A model generated the notes under the pieces. The model had not been told where the DNA came from and searched no databases. It saw nothing but the letters and a program-made list of their open reading frames with translations. The position numbers and the translations under genes were made by a program. Of a stretch of 21,417 bases of DNA, positions 11,361-21,373 are shown piece by piece; position 1 is the stretch's first letter; every line of letters begins with the position of its first letter. This DNA is from Sphacelaria rigidula (lineage: Eukaryota > Phaeophyceae > Sphacelariales): NCBI GenBank assembly GCA_964200075.2, contig CAXNAA020000425.1, positions 1-21,417 of the forward strand. Direction: 5' to 3'.

Positions 11361-12152
11361 TGTATTTTACGACGTGAAAGTGTTGAGGTAGGCAATGCAT
11401 CGCCGATGGATTATACTCTCAGGACCATAGAATAGAAACCCAGACAAACTTTCCATCGACACAATTATGAACGTACTAGCAAGCTATGGGTAGATTCATG
11501 CTTGAGGCTGTTCTCCATGGGGAAATGTGTCCCCCTTCAACTGGACAAGCACCTGTGCGAGGCCCGTGCCAAGACGCTGCAAGCAACGCACGACATCGAC
11601 CCGCAACCAGCACGGCTGCGGTGTCCATGCCATACTAGCAGTTTGTATCGCGGTTCCTTGGGCGCTGACCAGATGGAGCTGTCGCAGTAACCTGCCTATT
11701 GCTTGCTCGCGCTCGCCATGTCGAGAACATGAATATCCGCCAGTTCTCTGTATACATGGCATAGAGAGGAGGGCGTCTCATTCGTTGCTGACGGTCATAG
11801 AAATGGAGTTTGATAGTTCGCCTCAGAGTGTGGAGCTTGACAAACCTGCTCTGCGCTTTCTACCTCAGTGTTGCAACTACTCGTAGATTACCCTGCCTTC
11901 ATTGAAGTACACTACAAAGAAAATCGGGGCTATTCGCGATACTGTATCATTATACCAAACATATAGAGTTGTGCAGATAAAAATATGTTGGGCAATTTCA
12001 TATCAGAGAGCCTGCTCACGGAAGGCATGTATCCTTCGGGATGATGCCGGTCAAAGCCACTGCAGGAGGAAAATTCTCGGCCGTATCGAATGTCGTACAC
12101 GGAAACGCGCTTTCGAAAACAAGCGGACAGTTATGGGTGCTGAACTGCCCGT
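11361..12152. other. Tail-to-tail intergenic region, likely 3' UTRs
   Basis: This gap of 792 bases lies between the TAG of the large plus-strand gene and the TAG of the CDC50 gene. Open frames at 11502-11886 occur on both strands at once and look like shadows of unbiased sequence. No recognisable polyadenylation consensus or gene was seen. With two converging genes the region probably holds both 3' UTRs. Confidence 0.5.
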
Positions 12153-15100
12153 CTATTTTTTGTGATCAAGCTTGCCTACACTCATGATCACGGACCTTGG
12201 TGAAGCCTGGAACTTTGACAATACCACGAGCCCCGCCACTAAGCAAGCGCCTCCAACCGACAAGAACGCAGTCGCCAACGTTCCGTTCTTATTCCCCACA
12301 GTCGATGCTGTTGTTATAACCAAGCTTTTCGTGCCTCCAAATACTGACACGTGAAAATCTGACGGCACGCAGGGGTGAATAGCATATTGCGAAAACTATC
12401 ACTTGGTGTGAAAGTGTGCAATGACAGGCTGCTGCTTCGTGCATTCGGCATTGATCTTGACATGTGTTTGACCGCGAGTATCGCTATGATACGGTATCCT
12501 GGTTAGATCTCTCCCTGCAACCTGTAGCAACGCTGCGGGAGACGGAAGAGGATGGTGCACGACTGAAGTATATTTTACGTGTTCTCAGCCTCTTATCGTC
12601 GTTGCAACACCCGTTTCAAACGTCTCTCGCTTGCGTTTTGGAGAAATTGTCCATACGATATCTGCGCTGTTCGACAAGCTTTTGAAGTCTGACGAGTGAG
12701 CCATGTGAAGGTGTTTACCTGGTGGGGTTATAGCACCGCGCCATGCAGAAACCACCAGCCTGCGGTCAAGGGACTTGCGAGCTGAAATTAACGCTATAGC
12801 AGTTGCGCGACCATAAAGGAAGGAGTCAATAGCCACAACAACAGCATCGATCATATCCCTATTTTAGCGGAGAAAAACACATGTGTTCTCTACATCTTGC
12901 TTTCAGACTTACCAACGCTCCACGCATAGAGTAATATCGCTTAATTCTACATTTATCGTGGTTAGAAGTGACGTCTAGGTATATGTTGTACTATACTCAC
13001 TCGCGGTGACATTAAACGTCAACCTTGCCGATGCCGCCAAGTCGTGCTCAATTCGCCCGTAGAGGTTTCGGAAGGTTGATCTGGCCGCTGTTCGCATCCA
13101 CACCATGAAGTGCTCGTTTTCAACCCCTTGTATTGGGCTTATTACCTAAGTGCGCGGAATCATGAGAGAAGACGGAATTTCCCACATTTTCTGAGCAGCA
13201 AAAGCGATGTTATGGAAGCGTGAATCGTCTATTATTGTAAGTGAAAATAAGCTAAGATAGCAAGTTAGGCTGGCACAATTCAAAGACAACGCATCAACCA
13301 ACACACCTATCATGTCTCACCTCCGGGTACGTTTCGTAAAGATACTGTGTCGCGGCCTCCTCAGGATACCAATACTTGTACTCCACACCTAAAGACGACC
13401 AGAGAATGTGAAAGTAAAGACGATCGTTTCGACAATACTTTGCCAGTTCATTTCGCGCCATGAGGATTCCGACAGGGCGCTCTTCGTGCTCTCGCACATA
13501 AGTGAGTACTCATGGTCATGCATGCCATAGTCATAACACATTTGAGCGGGTGGTTCATCTCCTCATGTTTCAAGAAAACCGATTTGTGAATGAAAGCGCA
13601 CATCAAGCAGCGTAGCGCTAGTCCGTTGAGGGCTTTTACACCCGAGAAGTCGTACTCGCTGAACATAGCGACGCTCGATTCGACGCATGTTTCACATAAA
13701 GTACATCACTAGACATCCATATTGGTGATTTCGGGCGTGTTCACCAATCACAGAGCGGCGCTCGACCCATCTGATCATGTTGCTCACTTCACGTGTTACA
13801 CATCGACTTTGAAGAGTACTTCACGCATGTAGTGGCGCGATGGCACTCTCCGCATAATGATCACAGCGCTTTGCGATACGTACCTGTTTGGTTGTCTACG
13901 TAGTTGCCACAGTCTGTGTAGGACGATGAGCCGAGGCAAGCTTCGCAACCGTCAGTAGGCGCACATTCTGCCGACACAAACCCATCTGGCTGCATAAATA
14001 CGCCGTCATGATCTGCAAGAGAAGTTCGCGTGCCGCGGTAAGCATGTGACGCTATGTTGAGGCTGCTAGCACCAAGGAACGCGTCCGGGCGCATCAACAT
14101 TTGACGAAATAAGACGGAAATGTCGTGAGGACTATTATCGTTTGAAGTGGACACATGAGCACACACCCACACAAATTATTCAAAGTTTTGCCGTCGGCTT
14201 CATCGCCCGCGAGGAGCGGGCGACGGGAAGTAGTGTCCATGTGTGGGCAGTGCGAACATCAGGATACGGCAAAGGCCGGCGTACAATGCAGGACTTATCG
14301 CTAGACCTCATTCGTATCTACTCTCACCACTTGCCCATGAGATATCCGATTCAGTCATGTAGTCACGTGGGGATGTGGAGTCAGACCAACCAGGACCGCC
14401 AGCCACCACGATGATGTCGTTGAACATATTATTTGCCGCCAACCCACACGGGTTCAGCTCGTATGAGCCGACTGATTCGAGTGGGTCGCAGCTGCTAGCC
14501 TCTCCAACCTGCTGAGCCAACGTTCAAAATTAGTGGTGAAGAACGGTTTTAGCGCTGGGAGCTCTCAGCCTATATTCTTATGTGGACGAGACTCCAAGCG
14601 GGATATTGACTTATTCCATATATACTGAGTACTATGGGAAGCTGTATGTACGCGACAGCAGCGTAGGACTATCTGCTGGTGCCGGACGCTAATCCGTACT
14701 GATTCAAGGTCAGCTTTCATAGCTGTCTGTCCCGCCCGCATTCTGTGGAGATTGAGCAGTGTTATAAACACCGAGAACATCATATCATCGTGACGGTGTT
14801 CTAAGGTTCAAAGTTGACACGCCAAGCAACGCCTTTTAACACCCGAATCAAACCACGAAGCTTGTGTAGGAACATCATGAAGGTAGCAATGCTCTCGCAT
14901 TATGACCTACGAGTCGTCATTAACGGAACTCTTTCGACTTTTTGGACTTCGTCGAAAATTTCGATTTGTCAACAAAAAAACGCTGAAAAAAGCGTCAGAT
15001 TTCCGGAGTATTATGTAGTCAGTCTTCAATTGGTCTATTCCTTGACCTGGTTAAGATATCTGTTGTCACATTTTTCGGGGAGGAAGTTTTGTTTCCGAAA

Positions 15101-16877
15101 GATTAGGAAAAGTCTGAAACGCATAGCCCCGTTAAGAGCGACCCCAATACCCCATATCGTGCTCGAGACCCGACGACGCATGGGCCAAGATGACGTGCAA
15201 TCATAGACTCACCCCGCCAGCAAGTTGACCGTTGCTCCTAGACTTGACATAAGTTCGGTGGTTCTGGTAAAACTTGCCGAGCTCGAAATACACATAAACT
15301 GGGGCAGCCATGGCTTCCTCCAGTTGGAACGTCACTTCACACTGCGAGTGTATTAGAAGCATGGGCGATACGTTTAGCTTCTCGCGTTGTACACGATAAT
15401 TGTAGTATATTTTGAACAGTCATCCGAGCTGCCGAGTATTTTTTGCGAGTAGGATCACAGGTCGAGCCCTGTTTTCGTCGCGCACGCGACACAATGTAGG
15501 GCTGGAAGCAACCAATAGGTATCTCAACCTCAGTCAAATATGGCATATCTGCACACATACCCTGAATACCAATGTCAAGGTACACAAGGGAAACAAAGAC
15601 CCGGGTAAGGGTAATGCTGTGTGCCATCGACGATTGAGTACTAGATGAGCCAGATTCTGAGCAAGCCCGGATAGACGCACTTGCAGGTTGCCTGACAGTT
15701 CTGTGTCTTCTGTGGTCTCAGAGAGGGCGGCCGAATGGTACCCTAGCATAGCTGGCAGCCTGCTATCCTACGAGAACTGCGTAAGATTTGCCAGGGCCGC
15801 CAGTAACGGGACTTTTTGTCAGACTTCTTCGACTGTTTCGGGAAATGTTCCGACTTAAAAAAAAAAATGAGGGCAATATACGAAAAAGGGTGCACCCTGG
15901 GGCTTTTGGAACAACAAAGGGTAATGCATTTTCCGGTTTCGGGCGCGGAGCTGCACACGGACCGAAAACCTCGAAAACGCGTCCCAGCGCCTCAGCCCAA
16001 CGCCCACGGTGTCTGGGCTGCACGATCAATACTCTTCTTAATTTTCATACATGTTACTACGCTTAACCACGGCGCGGGAAAAGACAGTCTGCGAGAGTAC
16101 CCTTTTTTGTAAACCAACCAGGAGGGTACACCCTGCTCTCTGCTAAATTGTCGCCTGAGTAATGCCACCATAGGGGTGCGCATTTGTTTCTGGGGCTCTT
16201 TGCTGTAGGAGCCTCTCGATGACACATAAAAACAGTACCACGTGTGAAAAAAAAAAAATGGTCGGGTATGCAGCCCAGGCACCTTGGCGTGTGGCTGAGG
16301 CGCTGGAACGTGTTTTCGAAGCGTCCATCCCGCGTGCTGCAGCGCCGCGTCCCAAACCGATAAACGCATCACCCTTCATTGTTCCAAAAGCACCAGGATG
16401 TACCTTTTTTGTATTTTGCCCAAAAAATAATGCTCTAAAAAAATGCAACAGTAGATTTTCCGATTAATATTCATTTAGTCTAAAATTAAAATTGTTATAT
16501 TACTTGACCTGGTTGTGGAATCTGTCGTCACTTTTTTTTCGCGAACAAGTCGAACATATCTGAAAAAAAATCAGCAACGACGCTAATTACTCCAAGTATA
16601 TCGGAGCTCATTTTAATCGCGGCGACACTGTGAGTCGACGCACCTGCCGACCCTCGTTAATTGTAGAAATCGAACAGTCCACCGTCTTCCCATCACCGTC
16701 GTATTGTTGCTTTAGTTCTACAACACGCCCGTACTCGAGCTTAAGCCATGCTCCCCAAGGCACAAATAGGACACCGATAGTCATGAATAAAGCAACTACC
16801 CAGGCGGGCGTGACGATCGGCTGCACGGCTGGCAGTCGCTGTTGCCGGAATGCCGTATCTGGCGGCATGGGTAACAT
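12153..16877 (-). CDS. CDC50: CDC50/LEM3 family protein, P4-ATPase flippase beta subunit (7 exons)
   Basis: Joining complement 16877-16644, 15341-15213, 14508-14328, 14012-13884, 13388-13321, 13145-13001 and 12358-12153 gives 363 residues ending in TAG. All junctions are GT-AG and in phase (0,0,1,1,0,1). Family marks: N-terminal PPDTAFRQQRLPAVQP; membrane segment about 25-45; FYQNHRTYVKS from 102; NPCGLAANNMFND at 140-152; NEHFMVWMRTAA at 257-268; FGGTKSLV near the end; second membrane segment about 323-345. Cysteines 68, 79, 128 and 142 fit the two conserved ectodomain disulfides. Members of this family bind P4-ATPases and are needed for their ER exit and phospholipid flipping; the protein should span the membrane twice with a large lumenal loop. 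Length is normal for the family. The ATG at 16877 was chosen because family homology begins within five residues. The third acceptor could be 14511 instead of 14508, adding one Gln. The gene is convergent with the large plus-strand gene and divergent from the SPX gene. Confidence 0.93.
14997..15078 (+). repeat. Direct repeat copy in CDC50 intron 2
   Basis: The copy begins AGATTTCCG and carries CTTGACCTGG at 15041-15050, then a GAT(A)TCTGT(T)GTCAC motif and a T-run. The same order of motifs recurs at 16453-16541 in intron 1. Confidence 0.65.
15870..16422. repeat. Imperfect inverted repeat (fold-back element) inside CDC50 intron 1
   Basis: The left arm, about 15870-16035, matches the reverse complement of about 16250-16422. 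Shared landmarks in the same order are GGGCAA(T/A)ATAC, CTTTTGGAACAA, GGGT(A/G)ATGC, CCAGCGCCTCAGCC and CTGGGCTGCA. By eye roughly three quarters of positions agree over about 165 bases. The spacer of about 215 bases also holds an AGGGTGTACCCT-like motif related to the arm start. A-rich runs sit near both arms. Because the arms are related, similar peptides appear on opposite strands, which explains the apparent open frames here. It is probably a non-autonomous fold-back transposon; exact ends and target-site duplication are not clear. Confidence 0.75.
16453..16541 (+). repeat. Direct repeat copy in CDC50 intron 1
   Basis: The copy begins AGATTTTCCG and carries CTTGACCTGG at 16503-16512, then AATCTGTCGTCAC and a T-run. 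It lies just outside the right arm of the fold-back element, so it may be part of a larger composite insertion. Confidence 0.65.
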
Positions 16878-18035
16878 TTTGCGGACAAAGAGTAAATATG
16901 TTAGCGCGAAAATGCGCAGTAAGCGAATGACGGTGCAAGGATAAGCCGGGCCGTGAGCTTCAGTGCAGGTCTACTCGTGGTTAATTGCGTGGCGAAGAGC
17001 ACAGGCAAATAAATGTCCATTTTGTTCAAACACAACTTACAACTTGCGGAGTTTGTGTATAAAACTATGGTGTGGGACAAAAAATAAATGTGTGTGGTTG
17101 GGATGGATCGGTTGGGGTGGGTATTTTGTGGGATTCGTGGGAGTTCGGACAAGAAGAAGACAAAATGTTTCACGTTGGAAGTGGTGCAGTACGTGGTGGG
17201 TGTCTCGTGGTTGTCCACACGGTGTACTTTGAAATTGAAGAAAGAGCAACAAACTGTTGTTTGGTAACCGCGACAAGAAACGGGAGTAAGGACACCCCAC
17301 TACATGAGACAGTTGGGTGAATAAATTTCATCTTGAAGGAAACACAATCTGGCTGGATGTTCTAAGTAGGAGCTCCCTCAGTATCTAACCACCACGCGCT
17401 CTCCTGGTTTGTTGAGGCGAAGCTTCTGTTAGACATGATGAGTCGTTTCCGCTCCACAGTACACTAGTCTATACTCTGCAGAACAGATGGGTACAGCCAA
17501 ATGTAGGCCGCCGCAACAGCCCAGTGGCTGCACGGTTGAGCTGCACAGCTGTGCGACTGTATCTACAACAATAAAAACGACTCCGTATGAATACCTTGAG
17601 GTATTCCACTTTTGGGCCCGCCTTCCTCATCTTGAATGATCATGGACGGAGGCACAACCACGCATGAGAGAACAACAACAGACTTTCCCCACGCCGAATG
17701 CCAAGCAAAAAGCTCCAGCTAAACCTGAACGTTGTTGGGGATGACAACTGATGATGGTTTTACCAAAATGCGGCGAAACAAGTATCGTTTGAAGTCTGCG
17801 CATGACCTGAAATTCTTCATCTTGGGGGTTCCAAGTCGGTGCCGCGGTACTACTACGCGGTGGTGCTGTACGTGCTGTATTCTACTCAACTACACTGTTT
17901 ACTGTGTAGCTTTCGTCTCGCACGGGCAAGGGGGTGTGAAAAACCACGGAGATTGAGCTAAACCTAGGCTGGTACCGCTGTCACAAAATCAGTTACGACT
18001 GCACTTTCGAAATACACGGCGCAACACTTGGAAAC
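16878..18035. promoter_or_regulatory. Head-to-head intergenic region between CDC50 and SPX genes
   Basis: This stretch of 1158 bases separates two start codons pointing outward, so both promoters and 5' UTRs must lie here or in upstream noncoding exons. A TATAAAA sits at 17058-17064 in a T/G-rich stretch, far from either start, so its use is doubtful. The open frames present are short and of low-complexity composition and overlap on both strands; none looks coding. No clear paired operator or repeat was found. Confidence 0.45.
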
Positions 18036-18122
18036 ATGAAGTTCGGGCATCTGATAGCGAAAGAGATGGCTGCTTCACCCGCCGAGTGGGGGCCGTTTTG
18101 GCTCAACTACAAGCTCTTGAAG
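18036..18122 (+). CDS. First coding exon of an SPX-domain protein (rest unresolved)
   Basis: The ATG at 18036 opens 29 codons ending at the donor AAG before GTGAGG. The product begins MKFGHLIAKEM and continues with EWGPFWLNYKLLK, the classical start of SPX domains (MKFG, then P.W...Y..YK.LKK). SPX domains bind inositol pyrophosphates and control phosphate or polyphosphate handling; C-terminal partners include VTC, EXS and transporter domains. None of those is seen here, so the subfamily is open. Later exons are not secured. A 41-base candidate lies at 18211-18251 between TATTGCAG and GTAGTG, and a strong acceptor with a perfect TACTAAC site ends at 18389, after which an acidic reading (EDGFYDDNPAF) is possible. 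The gene either ends soon or runs through the tandem repeats to the right. It is divergent from the CDC50 gene. Confidence 0.75.
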
Positions 18123-18689
18123 GTGAGGCAGCGAGTTTGTTCTCATCCGCGTTGAAGCGTTGTTGTGACGAAAACTGGCGTTTCTTGGCGGTGAGGATTG
18201 GGTATTGCAGTCCATCGAAAATCAACACGGGAAAATTAGCCACCCTAGCAGGTAGTGTTTTCTACTGTTGTACGCAACTACAAATTGGGCCGCCTACGGG
18301 CACCTCAAAGGTCGTCAAGGCCAAAGTCCCCCGGGCCTCATTCTCACGAAAGCGGAGAGGAGAATATTCTTACTAACAGTTGGGTGCAGACACCGAAGAT
18401 GGGTTTTACGATGATAACCCTGCTTTCAGCATATTCAAGACTTGCACCAAAAGTCGAAAATTTAGTGCATGGCACGTAATACTAAATAAAAACATATCTG
18501 GGCGTTGCTGAGGTCTCGAGTGGAGGTTGGGCCCATGATTTATGTTTCCAGCGATGGACAAATTGCCGTCCCCCATCATGATTTGCCGTCCTCCATCATG
18601 TTTTTTTTTGTCGCAAACGAACTGTGGTGCCCCTATCTTTCCTAGGAGTTCTAATTAAGGGTGCCGATGTATGGCTAATACCCTTCATG
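18123..18689. other. Region after the first SPX exon, probably introns and unresolved small exons
   Basis: It starts with the exon 1 donor GTGAGG. Acceptor-like ATTGGGTATTGCAG (ends 18210), donor-like AGCAGGTAGTG (18252) and a perfect TACTAAC with acceptor at 18371-18389 show that splicing signals continue. No continuous reading of the SPX core could be joined with confidence. Confidence 0.4.
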
Positions 18690-20010
18690 CGTTGAGGAGC
18701 ACTTTGCAGTCCGTCCGCAAACGGCGGATACGTCAAATAACACCCCCCGGGTGAGGGTGCTTGTAAAAGAGATATGCCCATCTCATCGTCGGAGAGGGGA
18801 AAAAAAGCGGTCTCGAGTCAGCAAGTAGATGCATGTTTATATTCTAGTGATCACTCCCGTGTTCAGGGACATAGCCATTGACTTTTTTACAGGTGCTGAC
18901 GGTAGATAGGGTCACTGCTGTACCTATGGAGGGGATGAATCAATCTCTTCCCCAGGATGTCTGCAGTCCCGTAAAAAAAAACAAAATATATCGCTGCTTA
19001 GGTTCGGTGTTGACCTTTCTTTTAGTACCACTCAGGTGTTCACACTCATTGCTGTCTGGCCGCAAATGACCATCACGTCGGATAAGACCCCCTTACCGCT
19101 GACAATGTTCGGGGAGGGGATGCATTAATATCATATCGGGAAAGGGAATTGGGCGCGGGGTAAATCATGAAAACTGTAGATTAGAGTGAACACGTTATAC
19201 CTTCACCACCTGCATTTTCAGGGACATCGTCATTCGCATTTAACAGACCCTAACAGTAGATTTTAACCCCTGTGCGTACGTGGGAAGGAGATGGAACAAT
19301 ATCTTCCCCGGGCTGTCTGTGGTCCCGTTAGGAAAACAATAGGGATTATTAGTTACCATAGGGTGTAGACTTCATATTGGTACCGGTCAAGTGTTCAGAT
19401 TCATCCTTGTCCAGCCGCAAATGGCTCAAACTTTGGATAACACCCCCTTCCTGCTGGAATTGCTCGGGGAGGGGATACATTGATATCATCACCGGAAAGG
19501 GGGATGGACGAAGGAAAAGGTCGCAAAGGACTGGAATAAGCTGGATACTTTTTTATGGTGCCTCCCACGTTTTCGGGGGCATCTGTATTCTTGTGTAAAT
19601 ATGCCCATATAGCTGGCCAACACGATAGATAACACCCCATTGGTTTGGAGACGGAATAGACCGATTTCATCTCCGGGTGGGGAGAAACGGGTGGTTGAAG
19701 ATGAATATTTTATTATCCAAACGAATCATCCATGTGTTCGTTTGTTCAGGAGCATCACCATTCGTGTGTAACGCGCCAAAACGGTACATACAACCTGAAT
19801 AATCATGTTACGGGCGGGGCAGGGGCGTGCGTTAGAATCCCTTGGTGAAGATTTTTTTGTTGTTGTTTGTTTCTTCATATTTCAATTATATCCCGAAAAC
19901 ACTTTCATATCATCCAAAGGCATTGCCATTCGCACGCTCTAGGCCGAGACGGTAGATGTCACACCCAATTTTACGTCAGAAACCACCCCTGGGGACGGCT
20001 ATTTTCTTGT
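18690..20010. repeat. Diverged tandem repeat array, monomer about 175 bases, eight copies
   Basis: A recurring motif resembling GTTCAGGGACATCGCCATTC starts near 18691, 18861, 19037, 19215, 19392, 19568, 19744 and 19911, spacings of 167 to 178 bases. In many copies it is followed by a GGTAGATAACACCCC-like motif and then a G-rich GGGGAGGGGATG stretch. Alternate copies resemble each other more (19037 with 19392; 18861 with 19215), suggesting a higher-order dimer of about 355 bases. No coding sequence is evident. It is a minisatellite or satellite-like array to the right of, or inside an intron of, the SPX gene. Confidence 0.75.
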
Positions 20011-20100
20011 CCCGTGCGCCACCATGCATCCCCCGCCAAGATTAAAGCTGATCAATGTTGTTTGCATGCTATTATGCAGCGTCTATCAAAATTCGGGCTC

Positions 20101-20290
20101 TTACAAGCTGGTTCGCGCTCATCACCCCCAACATATTCATCAGCGAATTCCTTTCGCGTTACTTATCAAGTAGTCCTGTAAACGTGGTTAAGGTCTCATA
20201 CTCACAGCCGGATTTTTGTCCAAGGGCATGGCGGTGGCACTAGGGGCAAAAAAGTGCCCAAATCAATCAGCGACCTTCAAATTATTCTGA
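20101..20290 (+). repeat. Dispersed duplication, copy 1
   Basis: It shares with 21063-21373, in order, AAGCTGGTTC, ATCACCC, CATCAGC, AGCCGGATTTTTGT, GGCGGTGGC, CCAATCAGCG-like and CTTCAAAAT-like blocks. It represents the form without the TTAA element. Function unknown; it is probably a transposon remnant or part of a larger repeat unit. Confidence 0.7.
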
Positions 20291-20639
20291 AAGTACAAAT
20301 CCGACTTTCTCAAAAAAAAATCTACCTAATGTCCATATGCTTCAAATCGTAGTAACCACCATCAGTTCGGAAATCTCACGGGAGGCGACGGATTTTAAAG
20401 CAGTTACTTTGTTATCGAATTATACCCAAAACTGTGGAGTTTAGGCATCGTCGGATTTCCACGCATGAAATTCACCACAGACCCAAGAAAGTCCACGGTT
20501 TCCGATGTTTCTTTTGTAGAAAAAGCTCCAACCACCCTCAAAGTTGGCAGCTGGGTAAGTATATGTATCACACTCTGGACAATGGACACAACAATAGCCC
20601 ATTGCTTCGATAATAGATGCTGGGGGAAACCTATTGATG

Positions 20640-20965
20640 TATATTGTCAAACGCAATGGATGGTGAAACACATATTGTAAATGTATTGCAAGCGATAATG
20701 GATGTTGCAAACGTCGATGAATAGCTTATTGCAAGTACAAAAGATGAAGATCTCTGGCCATCGATGGACATCGTATGCCGGGATAGATTTTAGGATGTAT
20801 CTATAGACAGTCATATGCCCTGATCGAAATATTTGGTGAGCCATCTATCGGCAGTCATTGCCGGCATCAATAGATTTCGTGAGCTATGTATCGATAGCCA
20901 TTGCCGTCATCCATAGATATGGAGTGAAAAATCTGTCGAACGCCATTGCCAACAATGGAGTCGGG
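20640..20965 (+). repeat. Degenerate short tandem repeat, unit about 44 bases
   Basis: Versions of (A)TCTATCG.CAGTCATTGCC recur around 20802, 20845, 20888 and 20933, spaced 43 to 45 bases. Weaker related units (CAA.CG.AATGGATG) appear near 20650 and 20692. Later copies are more alike than earlier ones. The repeat sits between the two copies of the dispersed duplication. No coding frame is maintained. Confidence 0.6.
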
Positions 20966-21062
20966 GGTTTATCGACACAGGCTGGGCCGACCTAGACGCG
21001 GACTTGAGCTCTCAAAGCAATATCTCATCGACACAGACGAGGTGGGCCGTGATCCGCACATC

Positions 21063-21373
21063 GTACAGGCTGGTTCACGGTGATCACCCAAAATTGTGTC
21101 ATCAGCAAATGCATTCCGCAATACGCACCCAATAATCGCATATATGGTATCATACTGACCGCAATGAAGAGACGAAGAGGGTGAGATAGCCGGATTTTTG
21201 TTTAACCGTTAGACCGCAAGGTTAGTCTTCTGTTGAATCGGCATCAATTTCAAGTGAAAAAAATTATGCATGATCCAGAAAGACTAATCTCGCGGTCTAA
21301 GGGTTAAGGCCGTAGCGGTGGCGCTATGGACGAAAGCGTTTCCCAGCCAATCAGCGCCCTTCAAAATGTTCCG
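21063..21373 (+). repeat. Dispersed duplication, copy 2, interrupted by a TTAA element
   Basis: It is collinear with 20101-20290. After GCCGGATTTTTGT the match stops, 106 bases intervene, and the match resumes at GGCCGTAGCGGTGGC. The copy continues close to the end of the window. Confidence 0.7.
21202..21307. mobile_element. Miniature inverted-repeat element with TTAA ends (piggyBac-like MITE)
   Basis: The element begins and ends in TTAA. Its inverted ends, 21206-21229 and 21280-21303, agree at 21 of 24 positions (CC.TTAGACCGC, then TTAGTCTT). The related copy at 20101-20290 lacks exactly this segment, so it is a true insertion. TTAA target duplication is the hallmark of piggyBac-type transposition. 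At 106 bases it encodes nothing and would need a transposase elsewhere. It can fold into a hairpin. Confidence 0.8.

Larger units (their letters stand above)
15342..16643 (-). other. Intron 1 of the CDC50 gene (1302 bases, carries repeats)
   Basis: The donor is CAG before GTGCGT and the acceptor is CACTCGCAG with a CTAATAC branch-like site just upstream (rc of 15350-15356). It is by far the longest intron of the gene; the others are 175 to 704 bases. The extra length is explained by a fold-back element and a copy of a direct repeat. Confidence 0.85.

Noticed and set aside
13448-13666. Minus-strand frame between CDC50 exons 4 and 5
   Set aside because: Family homology joins exon 4 at 13884 directly to 13388 in phase 1, with acceptor GGTCGTCTTTAG; this stretch is intron.
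15788-16467. Similar peptides on both strands in CDC50 intron 1
   Set aside because: They are produced by the inverted arms of the fold-back element, not by genes.
16963-17320. Overlapping short plus- and minus-strand frames upstream of CDC50
   Set aside because: Trp/Gly- or Thr/Pro-rich text from biased sequence, with no splice or family support.
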